Shown one piece after another: positions 53,701 through 64,000 of a stretch of 64,000 bases of DNA. The translations under genes were made by a program, and so were the position numbers. The notes under the pieces were generated by a model. That model was not told where the DNA came from and did not search any database. It saw only the letters and a list, made by a program, of their open reading frames with translations. Source of the stretch: Coturnix japonica (Eukaryota > Chordata > Aves > Galliformes > Phasianidae); the NCBI RefSeq assembly GCF_001577835.2, contig NC_029521.1, positions 5,752,213 to 5,816,212 on the forward strand. The letters run 5' to 3'. Each line of letters starts with the position of its first letter. Position 1 is the stretch's first letter.

Positions 53701-56700
53701 CTACTTATGTGCCTTCTGAAACCCAGAGGGAAACAAATGCCACCACCCCTGGATGCTCTTTTTAGGGACATGAGCTGATGTGAAGCACTTCTCTCCCAAC
53801 CCACTGCTGGCTGGATACCAATGAGTGTATTGGCAACAGTGTGTTTGAGACATACCTGCAGCCTGTTGTGAAATGTCCTCATCTGTTGGGCAAAACCACT
53901 ACAAAGCAAAGCATGCAGTGTGATTATTCTGCCAGGAGCAGCACAGTTGGTTGATCAGCTCTGTTGGGTTGCTGCAGATGTGCTTGTGCTCAATCACTCT
54001 TTTCCTGTTTCCCTTTTGTTCCATGGATACAAACGATGATTAAGGTTCATGGGAAGAGATATCACTTGCTGTTCCTTTGCCAAGGGACTCCCAGAGAGCA
54101 GCTGGCAATGTGGGCTTGGGTGTCCTCTTAGTGACTTGAAATGGAAAGAAACAGTTAAGAAAGAGACCTTCTTTTCTAGTATTTCCTTGTTTGTGGTATA
54201 ATATACATTTTCAAGGACACTGCTGATGTTTAAAAATGCTTGAATGTTTCACAGCCAGTAAATAATAAAAAAACTGGGTGAATGATGAAGCCAAACACCA
54301 TGGTACTGTGTATGAATTCAATATGTGTGTAGGAAAAAGTTCTTGGTGCTGAGAACTCATGTTCATAACTGCCTGGAGTCTGAAGAAGAAGGGAAGGTAC
54401 AGGTAGAAGAAGCTCTCTTGCAATACTCCTTCCTCTGCAAGAGGATTAGGATGAACTTAGATCTCAAAACGTTGTGATAGGAGTTGACTGCTACCTGCCT
54501 GTGCTTGTCAATCTGTAACACCAGCTGCCCCTAGAAAGGTGGTGTGTCCTTGGCTTTTCCTTAATCTCTCTGACTCTTCTGTAGTGATTGCTTCGTTGAC
54601 AGTTTTATCCACAAAGATACCAGGTTGCCTATTTCATGCTTTTTTTTCCCCTTCTTTTTGCTGTAATCTTTTGGAAGAAGACATCCATCACGGCTTTAAA
54701 CCTCCTCACCTGAGCCCCCAGAATGCAGCAGTCTGTAGGGAAAAGGAACCATTGGTGACTCTTCAGGACCTGAGCTCTTTATCCCAGTGTTGTAAAGGTG
54801 AAAAGGTAGGGGCCAAAGTCTACGAAAGGGACAAGAAATCACATGGAACAAAGGTGACAAAACTATAGCAGAAAATTACACTCAATAAATAAATATCTTT
54901 ACTGCAGTATGGCATCACAAAATGATAAGAACCCTCGCCTTTTGTTTCAGAAAGTCCATTCACTTTGTAAAATCGATTGTTACTAAATGATAATCCAAGG
55001 TGAGTGCAAAGAAACCTGAACCTTTATGGGCAGAACAATCTGCAGTGTCAAAGCCTTGTCTCAGCTGAATTCCTGGTTTGGAGCCTCACACCTACCCTGC
55101 CTGGATGATGCTTTGGGTTTTTAACCTGAGTTAAACTGTCAAATCTTTGGAGTTAAATCCTCCTCCTGAACTACCTCTTGGTTGTTATTGCAGCCATGCC
55201 ATATAGGTGCAAGGAGAGCCTGCAGTCTGCCTGCAAAATGCAGCTGAGAGTTGCTCTACAGAGCAGGTAGAGAAATCTCAAAAGTGGTGTTGGATTTTGA
55301 AGGCATACAAGGGAAAAAAAGAAGAGAGATAAAAATAAAGAGTCTGATGAGGAAAAAGAAGGACCATTGTCAAGACTTAGTTTGGAGGTGTGGGTATTGA
55401 GCGGTGCTGGGAGGGTGAGAGTAATGTGGTACCTGCTCAAGAATAGGACAAAGAAACCTGCCATGCAATTGCAGAATGTTCACTGCCACCCTTTCCCTAA
55501 CGATTATGGGACTTACTGCACATGGACTTGCTCTGTGAGGCCATCATCCCAACAGCCAGAGCAGCTGGGATCCTTCAGAGCTGTCAGCTGTAGACCAGAG
55601 GGTGTGTAGGAAAATCACGATGATGAACATTAGCAGTTGCATCACCAAGGAGCAGCGACTAAAAAATGTCCTGGAAATCACAGATCTGAGTTGTTTGGCG
55701 TGAGCTCTGAGGTGTGGGTGGAGAGCAGGCAGCGTGTGTGCCAGTGGGTCAGGGCTGCACGATGGTGGCTGCCAAGCTGTCATTAGAGGAGGAGGTGGGT
55801 GTAAAGATGGCAGCAAGTTAAAAAGCTCTTTCCTCACCCTGTGCTGTGGTCCTGTATAGAAGGATGAAAACATGTTGGTGAACTTAAGCTGAAGTTTAAT
55901 GTATCATCTGCTTGGGTGACAGGAGGATGTCTATTGCCCTTTCTTCCAAAGTAAGAGAGGTGCTTTTTTGTTTTCCTGGCTTTTTGCATAGCGTTCTAAA
56001 GATACAAAACAAAACTCTGCTAGTACAAATCATGCTTCTGGCTCAGCCTCCTTCATGACATTGTGAAATCTTTGGCAAACTGGTTCTGAACACAGGATTT
56101 CTGGCTGGCTGTAGCAGTCCCCAGTGGCAGCGGGTGTTGCTAAGACTGGAACTTTCTGTGGCTGATTTTTTGTAACTTCTGGAGCTTTTGGGTTTTGTTT
56201 TATTTTTTTGAGCAGCTTTCCCAGTGCTGGGGATAACCCTGCAGTTTTGAATTGCAGAACAAGAGGAAAAATCCTGCTCTTAATAAAAGGCCAACTTGCT
56301 CATGCCAGCAGACAGTGCCCTGCCAGCCCGTGTCTGTGGTCAAGCTTCCAACACACGGTGCTGTGCTTTGCTTTAGTAGTTTATAAAACTCTGATTTAGT
56401 GTCTTGCGAGCATAGTTTTAGGGCTGCAGATCCAGGCTTGCATTTTACACAGGATTAAAGAACTGTTTATGAAAAGCCATGTGTGAAAAGTGAGCTACAT
56501 AAGCAGGAACTGCTTGTTGGGGCAGTTCAGTGTCGGAGCTGGTATCTTTGTGGGCATGACAAATTACAGGGATGATGCCAAAGGGCTTACACTTGTTAAT
56601 CTGTGGAACGCTTCATTCTGAAAGGTGCCAATCTTGCATTCTGTATTTGGTGAGCAGATTTTATTCACCTTCCAGTGACTGAGCTAGTGACACTAGCTGG

Positions 56701-57589
56701 GGTGACAAGCCTCCCTCAGCACTGCTGGCTGCATTTATTCTTGGATCAGCTGCTGATAAGCCCGAGTCTGCTGTTCTTGGGTGTTTCTGCACTGATTTCC
56801 CCTGTGGGCTCCCACCTGAGAGTTGTCTTTGCACTGTTTGTGTTCTGTTTCCTCGCTGTTTGCAGAAGAGCAGCAAACCCTGAACCACTTTGCCCAGGCT
56901 GTTCTTATGCTCTGCCTGGGCCTGGTCGTCATACTGGCTCCATACAAGTGCTGCAGCAGCTCTGGACTGGAGAAACATGGAAGTGCAGGCAGCACAAAGC
57001 AGAGAACATTGAAGTGAATTAAAAGAAGACATGAAGAAACCATGCTGAGCATCTTTGTCTCCATTATCTGTAAAACAGAGCAAGACGCTCAAGTTGAAGT
57101 AAGCCAATCAAGTTGAATCCAGTGAGTTCCCCAGTTTTAGGAAAGCAAATGGAAGAGAGAAGACATCGTGTGGTAGTGGGGTAGTTTGAGAATTGCTCAC
57201 AGGGCTCACATAGTCCAGTGTGCAGGAGAGCTCGACTCCCATGGCACATACATTTGATCTTGGCCATCATTCCTGCTTCCTCCACCCTCTGCTTCTACTT
57301 TCCCAAATGTACAGCACAAGAAGGGAGCCACTATGGGAATGGCATCACTGGTAACATTGCAACTGGTCTGTGGGCTCCTTCTGAGGCTGCAGTGTTAATG
57401 TGGGCAATGCTTCTGCTGCTAGATACCAGCATGGTGATGGAAGTCATACCACAATTTAGGAGTATGTGGTCATGCAACGTGAGGGACAGTGACCCACTTT
57501 ATATCTTTCAGATGGGAGAGTGCTGAAAAGGATTCCTCTCTACTTCCTGAAGGCTGCAATGCTGTTAGGGATGACCAACCTCATCTTCT

Positions 57590-57730
57590 ATGAAGGGGTG
57601 TTCAAGAGCATCCTTGAAGGTGTTTGAGAAACATTTAGTTGTGGTACTAAGGGATGTGGTACTAAGGGAGGTGGCCGGTTGGACAAGATGATCTTGGAGA
57701 TCCATTCCAACCTTTGCGATTCTATGATCC
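57590..57730 (+). mobile_element. CR1 LINE 3' end
   Basis: TGTTCAAGAGCATCCTTGAA, a local duplication of GTGGTACTAAGGGA, then GGTTGGACAAGATGATCTTG, CCATTCCAACCTTTGCGATT and CTATGATCC mark a CR1 3' UTR with a slightly decayed tail. Confidence 0.88.
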
Positions 57731-58420
57731 TTATATTCTAAGTGTGTATTGACGCTTTTAAGCAACTTCTTGGTTTATGCTGTGTGGTAGGAAGGTGCTG
57801 TGGTGGGTTTGTGAGCAGGAAGCTCTCTGTAGCAAACACCTCGCAGGCAGTGGCTCACAGGGCCTGTTTGGTGGAGTTTATATATAGATTTTCCTCTCTG
57901 TGGGTCCTGTTAGTGAAACAGCAGGTTGCACAATGGGCTCTTAAGAGAGCTGTTTGTCTAGAGATTTATTGCTTCTCTGAGATCAGAGTATCAGGGCATT
58001 ATAAACTTTCTGAGGGAGTGCTGAATAATCCCTATTCTCTGTGCACAAGGGCAGATATCCAGTGAATAACCTGTATCTGCCCCCTCCCAGTAAGGACAGG
58101 AACAAAAGTCACCGATCCTGTGAGCAGAATGAGAGCACTCACAAATAACAACATTCCCTTTAACGCTTTAGCAGATGTAACAGGGCCCAGAAGTTGCCTA
58201 ATCATTCACAAAAAATCTTCATCTATTTTTAATGCAAAATCTACCTTACTGGCTCAGATTCTCGGGAAGATGGTGCACAGTTTAATTCCTAGAAAGGAGG
58301 TATCTTCGATGAAACGTGAAACGAAGAGTGATGCAACAAATGCAGATAACATTGCCCTGTTCACCATCTCACTGATTGATATCTGAGGAAGACGTGGAGC
58401 TGTTACACTGCACTTAGTGC

Positions 58421-58450
58421 TATATATATGTGTGTGTGTGTATATATATT
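58421..58450. repeat. (TA)n(TG)n(TA)n simple repeat
   Basis: A TA run, about six TG/GT units, and a second TA run form a mirror-like alternating purine-pyrimidine tract. Confidence 0.9.
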
Positions 58451-59789
58451 TATCCAGCTAAGCAAACAAAAGAAATTACCTAAAAATAACCCTTACAGGA
58501 AATTAAGGTGTGTAATTAGTTCATCAGAGATAGTTACACATCCTGCTGTGTCCTTATAGAGCACAGCCACAAATACAATGACAGCTGTGTTTAATCTGGA
58601 ATCACTGTTGTTTTCCCCAAGATTTCTTGCTTTGCCTGCCATCTCAACATAGATTTGACCACTTTTGATGACAAACTTATTCAGATCCACACGTAAAGAT
58701 GAGATGCCTGCTCTGGGACTCTGATTTGGAAATGGCATCAAGTCATTTCTGAGCACCAGCTGAACAGACCAGGCAGCTTTAGTCAAGTTTGGCTGCCGCT
58801 ATGCTTGAGGGAGAGCTCAGCAACACCCATTTGCTGTTCACTCCCAGGCTTTGTCATCTAGCGTGTCCTTCTCCTGATGTCCTCAACAGGACGAGGCATA
58901 GCTTGTGTCCTGGTTGGGCAATGGTCGTGGGAGGGTTCCTTCCACCCTGCCCTTGTACCAGGGGCATAATCTTCCCGTGGATGATGTGTTGATGCTCGGT
59001 TGTCTGCTCTTCCAGCCATGCTGTATTGTTTTTATGGCAGGAACTTAATCTGCAGCGGGACAGCTGGGGAGAATCAATCTGATCTCAGAAGCCATCTGAG
59101 AAAAGGCATGAAATGAGAGCGGTTAAAATGTCACCTTGGTGTTATCAAGTCAAATTAATGCCACATGTAATGCAATGAGTTTAATTGGAATAACACCATG
59201 GATTAGTGCAGCTATCGCACTGTAACAGCTGTGTGGCTTCAGGAGTTGGTTGAGCAGGTGTTCCTTGCTTCCTTTCATCTTTCCAGCTTCATTCCTTCAC
59301 CCCCAAGTCATCCCTGCTCCTCTGTCCTCACACTGGGCCCCACTCCTCCATCTGAGGGTTGTGCATCCCCAGGGTATGTGGAAGAATCCGAGCCATCACA
59401 TGCAGAATTATATATCCACTGTGAGCGTTTCTTCTTGTACCACTGGCTTTCAGGTCATCCCAATGGTGCTGTGTGGTTTCCCTCCGCTGGGTCAGTGCCT
59501 GTCCTCTGGTTTGGCAAAGTCCTGGGCTCTGAGCTTTTTATAACAGTGGAAAGTTCCATGGGTTAGTCGTGGATTTTCTGAACAGGCGTGGTATTCACCC
59601 GATGGGTTTTGCACAGGAGTCCACTGCCTTCTTAGCATTTCCAGAGTGAACTGGGCCAGCACTGAGGGATCAATGCAGAGACTTTTGGCGGTCCCGTTAT
59701 CCTTCAGAGTGATCCTGTAGCTGCTGGTCTGTGTGCAGTCCCAGTCCTTCCCTTTGCTGTCCCCCTCCCTGAACGCACCTCGCAGCGCA

Positions 59790-60500
59790 GTGCCGGGCTG
59801 AGGCGTTCCCTTGTGCCGCCCGCTCCTCGCCGGGCACGGCCCGGGACCGCTCCTCCTCCGTCCCCCGCCACGTCGGTGGCTGCAGCGGGAGGAGGAGACG
59901 GAGGAGGGCTCAGGTCGAGAGGGGCCGGCCCGGGGCCGAGCTACGTGTCGCTGGAGCCCTTATATCCCGCCGCTGCCCGCCGGGCCCTGCCCTGCCCCTT
60001 GCTGCCCGCCCGGCACCATGTTCGGCAGCCAGCAGACGGTAGGGCCGCGCTCCGCCGCGGGGCCGCTCCCTCGGGGCTCCCGGAGCCGCTGAGACGACGG
60101 CCCCGCTCGGCTTTCGGTTGTGGGGACTGGGAGAGGGGTCGGTTTACGGGCCGTAGCCCCGGGCATCGCGGCGTTCTCGTGGCCGGCTGCAGCGCGCTCC
60201 GAGCCGCCCCTCCGCTCCCCCCGCCCCGGGCAGGAGAACGATCTTCATCAGCCGGGCCGGTCTTTGTACCCTGCTGTCAGAGGGATGCTGGGCTGCCGCC
60301 TGACAGCTGTGGGCGGAACGCTGCGCACCCAGCCTGCAGAACGGGGCTCGCCCATCCCGGGGCTTTGCCATGGGTCCCTGTCAGCGATGCGGGCGGACGG
60401 GGTGGTGTCGGTGGGCTCACACCGCGGGTCCGGAGGTTCCGCTGCCAAAGGGAGAAGCGAGCGGCTGCGGGCACGGCTCGGGGTTGGAGCGAGCGCCGTG
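59790..60500 (+). promoter_or_regulatory. CpG island, probable PAPSS2 promoter
   Basis: Sequence becomes CpG-dense from about 59.8 kb to 60.5 kb. A TATA-like TTATATCC lies at 59960-59967, 51 bases upstream of the presumed start codon at 60018. If used, the leader would be very short; it may instead be transcribed. The plus-strand direction follows from the exon described below. Confidence 0.65.
60018..60038 (+). CDS. PAPSS2: Probable PAPSS2 exon 1, coding part (MFGSQQT)
   Basis: PAPS synthase 2 is a two-domain enzyme (ATP sulfurylase and APS kinase) making the sulfate donor PAPS. Within the CpG island, CGGCACCATG provides a good start context and opens ATG TTC GGC AGC CAG CAG ACG before donor GTAGGG. 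This phase and the residues QQT fit the start of PAPSS2, where human reads MSGIKKQKT then ENQQ. PAPSS2 is also the next gene after MINPP1 in human. Only seven residues are visible, so the identity rests on synteny, promoter and phase. The alternative is an unrelated ORF in a CpG island. Confidence 0.6.
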
Positions 60501-61808
60501 TCACCTGGCTGGCTGAGCCCCTGTCAGCACAGTCCTTCTTTTTCTCCTTCCTTAGCCTGCTTCTTTCCGTCCTCCTTTCCTGTTAAAATCCCCGTTGCTA
60601 CCACTTCTTGATGGTGTGGGTGATGCGTTCATCTTCCTCCTGCAGGAGCTGAGGCTTTTCAGGTACGCTCCGGGGTGAGAATGGATTCTTGCAGTTTAAT
60701 TCACTGCACTACATCAGAAATGGGTTTGGTAGGTGACACTGCCTAGAAATGCACAGTGGTGCAGCTACAAGGTGAGCTGACACGACACAACTGCACTCCC
60801 CGTTTCCTACACTGAGTGCCCATAAGCCTGCTGCTTATAACATGTATTCACCCTGCACGGTGCATGGACTTAGAGGTTATATTCACCTAGCAGCCATTTG
60901 TTAATGTGAGCTTACACTAAGATGCAAAGAAAGAAAGACCTCATTGCCAGGGGGCAGTGCTTATTCCCGACCCCTCTCGCAGGTGACTTTAGGAGAGAAA
61001 GAACAATCTTTAATGGCGACCTTAACACTCCTTATATAAGCCTCCTGTGTGCCCATATGGTGAAATCTTACTCTCAGGAGTAAACGTGCCTTCAAGTAAT
61101 TGCAGTGAGTAACGTGGAGCTGTGGAACAGCCCTTATTTATTACACAGTGCAGCATTCATGGCTCAGTAGCTCTTTGAGTCCCGACGAAAGAGCAGCTTG
61201 TTCTCCCTACACCTGCGGCACTGCAGGTATTTCCTCTGCTTGGTTCCCCTCTGCGCAGAGCAGTGTTCTTACAGCAAGCAGAAGGACACAGGCAATGCAG
61301 TGTAACCCAGGAGGCAGGCCCAGCCCACTGTGTCCTTAGGGACCATCTGCTTGCCAGGGCAACCGGCTGCACATCTCACTCCTTCAACAAAACACCAGTG
61401 TGTGGAAAGCACAGCTCAAAATTCCTTGTGGATCCGAGGTGTTTGGTAAGAGTGCAGGAGACTTGGCTGAACACAGCTGGGAGCATCACCAAAGCAGTGC
61501 TGGGCATAGAGCAGGCGCCCAGGTTTCTCCTTGGATATCCTTACAGATGCTATGGGCAGAATGAAAGCCAATAGCGAAACCTCCTTCTTTGGGGTAAGTG
61601 CTGCAAGATTAGATGACAGCAATGAGGAAATATGAAGAAAGGGTCATTTTTTGTCCCTAAGAACTGATTTCAGTGCAGCCACAGGGCAGAGTTCAGCTGG
61701 ACTTGCGGTATCACAAGCCGTGCAGTAATGTTTGTACAGCTTTATCGTTCTGGTTGGGAACCAATGTGAAATAAGCAAAAAGAGGTTGTAAAAATCTTTT
61801 TTGTCTGC

Positions 61809-61825
61809 TTTTTTTTTTTTTTTTA
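61809..61825. repeat. Poly-T tract
   Basis: An uninterrupted T run of about 17 bases, in the inferred PAPSS2 intron. It could be a poly-A scar of a minus-strand insertion, but no element body is recognised next to it. Confidence 0.7.
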
Positions 61826-63324
61826 ATCCTGCCTTAAATATAAAGAAATGGACTGAGGGATCTTCATATTCTTCTAAGGGTGTTTATATTGAGAGCAGCT
61901 GTGCGGAGCTCGTTGAGCAGATGCTGATGTGCACCCATCAGGACTGGGCTGACAGCTGTGATGTGCTTTCTGAAACACGCTCGTTGCACTATGATAGTGA
62001 ACAATGACCATTTGCTTGTTGCATGCTCAGGTTGCCTGATACACTTTGCAGTGTTTTATGTCACTTATTTGATTTCTCTTGTCTTTGAAGTTCAAGGAGA
62101 TGCCATGAGACCATCACAGTATGTTGTTGTTTCAACTTTTGTTGCTTCTTACAGCTCTCTCTCTGTTTCTAAATCCTTTGCTGTTAAATGTTCTCTTCTT
62201 GGTCTGTTTTCTCGCCCTGCTGTTTCACTAACTGGTGCTGTTTTGCAGGGCTGCCAGCATAGCAGCCACTAGCTGTGAAGCACTCTCTGTCCTATGAAAG
62301 CAGCACTGTTCGTTTGGGGGAATTTCATTCAAGAAAGGCCAGAAAAAGTTGCAGGCTCCCAAATCTGAATGGCTCTTTCTTTCCACGGGAGGTTGTTGAA
62401 TCACCCAGGGGATGGGGAACAAAGTGATCAGTGTGGTCCAGCCCCAGGAGCTGCTTTTCTGCAGGGCGAGTGGTCCCTGCCTGAACGGCCCCACAGGGTT
62501 CGTCATTTTCCTTCCCATAGGGACAAGTGGCTTATTTGTTCTCCTGCTGCCTGAGCCCTGGCTCAATAGCATCCTGCCTCATCTGTTCTTCAGGCAGCAC
62601 CAGTGAAGTCATGGAGAAGCTGGCAGCCAGTTACAGCCTGTGCCAAAACCCATCGTTCAGACATAGGTTTTCAGCTGTGTGCATCTTGGGCAGCTCCTGC
62701 AAGAGATTTCAGGCCATCCAGGGAACGGTTTTGAAGACCCCGAGCTATCCAAGCATGTGCACTGCAGCTGCGAGTTAGATTTAGGTCACAAGGATTTTGT
62801 TTTTCCTCGGGATTTTTAAGAGAATATTGGCATACTTGCATTTTTTGTACTGGGCTGATGTTGATCCTGGAGGGTATTTTTAAGTAGCCTTTAAAAATGA
62901 AAAGACGTTTTCTATCTGAAATCTGGTCTTTTAGATAAACTTGCAGCTGTACGTGCCCACAAAAGATAAGGGGTTTAGGGCCCGTGTTAATACTTCTCTA
63001 ATGATATCTTCTGCCTTGAACTTGGACTTTGATTGCAGTGCTCGTACACTTTGGTACTTTAAAAGCCCTTTCAGAGTGATGTTTGTCACGTGATGCGGAT
63101 TATTAGTTATTACTTTACTGTTAGTGTGAGTGTGGTGACTAACAATTAATCTCAGCTTTAGCTCTGAATCACAGCTGTGGGAAGTGAGAAATAGCTCCTT
63201 AATGGCCTGGCAGCTTAGTCAGTTTGAAGTGAAAATTTACTCAGGGTGCATCATTAGCAGGAGGAGGGAGGCAAAAAGAAGGAGGGCCAAAGAAACTCTG
63301 GATATCATGAAACGGGACATTGGT

Positions 63325-63380
63325 GATGGGTGGACTGGATGGTCTTGTAGGTCTTTTCCAACCTTGGTGATTCTGTAGAA
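63325..63380 (+). mobile_element. CR1 LINE 3' tail
   Basis: GGTGGACTGGATGGTCTTGT, AGGTCTTTTCCAACCTTGGT and GATTCTGTAG match the CR1 terminus with a single octamer left. It is the only intragenic CR1 copy here in sense orientation to its inferred host gene. Confidence 0.85.
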
Positions 63381-64000
63381 TGCCAGGACATTAGGGTTTG
63401 CCCATCGGGATAGTTTTGCTGCCATTTGTGCAGCCTCCCATCCTGATTTGTTTGCTTATAGCTTGGCAGAGCTACAGCTGTTGGTGTTGAGAGTCTTATC
63501 AGCTGAGCCAGTGCCAAAGCATGATGGCCTGTTTGGAGAGCAGAGCTTGGGAGGGAAGGCAACCAAGAGACAAACTTGATTTGAAGGGAGGTGAACATGG
63601 CATGGGGGGGACAGTATTGCACCCAAGGGAACGGCATGGGGCTGTGCCAAGGGAGGCAGGCAGGGCAGGAAGCCTTGATCCCAGAACCTCCAACCTGGGG
63701 AACACAGTTATGAAGCCTGGATCGTGCAGTTGGTGGTGTAGGTGGCATGGCAAATGGTGTCCCGGTGAATGCAAGCTCCCATCTGTGACCTGAGGTACCA
63801 GATGGTGCCTTGCAGCCTCGCAGTGCTTCATAGGCCTAATAGTCCTTGATTCTTTCCTTCAGTTTATCTATTGATTTTTTCAAGCCAAATGAACTCTTGG
63901 CCAGTCTGGCATCGGGTTCCATTGAACCGTGTCCTGTGTTGCAGTCCTGTCTGACTGTCCCAAACTATTTGCACTTTGCAAATGTTAGGTTTTGAAACAG

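Larger units (their letters stand above)
48826..59789. other. Intergenic DNA between MINPP1 and the next CpG island
   Basis: About 11 kb with CR1 tails near 51.4, 53.65 and 57.6 kb and a TA/TG tract at 58421-58450. Open frames are short and carry no recognised domain. It may include the distal MINPP1 3' UTR up to about 50.7 kb. Confidence 0.6.
60039..64000 (+). other. Start of PAPSS2 intron 1 (inferred)
   Basis: No further PAPSS2 coding block (for example the kinase P-loop GLSGAGKT) appears before the window ends. The stretch holds a poly-T run at about 61809-61825, a CR1 tail at 63325-63380 and a TATATAAG word at 61033-61040. No other gene is supported. Confidence 0.5.

Noticed and set aside
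59811-60611. ORFs of up to 257 codons across the third CpG island
   Set aside because: They read through the likely donor at 60039 and show no domain; base composition explains them.

Overview
This is a vertebrate nuclear window, almost certainly from a bird and most likely a galliform such as chicken. Coding exons are short and separated by long introns, three CpG islands mark promoters, and the interspersed repeats I can recognise are all CR1 LINEs, several with the bird-type 3' end made of two tandem ATTCTRTG octamers. The encoded MINPP1 protein fits the chicken enzyme HiPER1 as I remember it. No bacterial operon, CRISPR array, tRNA or rRNA gene, or retroviral element was recognised.

Layout, left to right. 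(1) 1 to about 35.9 kb, minus strand: the 5' half of SGMS1 (sphingomyelin synthase 1). Two coding exons lie in the window (551-668 and 4488-5110). A 220-nt leader is joined to the first coding exon, followed upstream by a very long 5' intron of about 30 kb and a CpG-island promoter with a probable non-coding first exon near 35.6-35.9 kb. The catalytic exons lie beyond the left edge. (2) About 35.9-40.05 kb: spacer between two divergent CpG-island promoters, with no gene seen. (3) 40.05 to about 48.8 kb, plus strand: a complete five-exon MINPP1, encoding 450 residues with signal peptide, RHGTRYP catalytic motif, HAE motif and C-terminal TDEL. (4) About 48.8-59.8 kb: intergenic DNA with three CR1 tails. 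(5) 59.8-64.0 kb, plus strand: a third CpG island with a 21-nt first coding exon (MFGSQQT, then a donor) that I infer to be exon 1 of PAPSS2, followed by the start of its first intron.

The genes are not an operon-like unit. SGMS1 is a Golgi membrane enzyme making sphingomyelin and diacylglycerol, MINPP1 is an ER-lumen phosphatase of inositol polyphosphates, and PAPSS2 makes the sulfate donor PAPS. MINPP1 and PAPSS2 both have known links to growth-plate cartilage. The most useful observations are the SGMS1/MINPP1 head-to-head arrangement (the two genes are far apart in human), a start-stop (ATG-TAA) upstream ORF just before the SGMS1 start codon, a promoter-proximal 23-bp tandem repeat in the SGMS1 CpG island, and the antisense orientation of seven of the eight CR1 copies that lie inside genes. 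I did not find evidence for an undescribed biological system; most of the window is ordinary intron and intergenic sequence.
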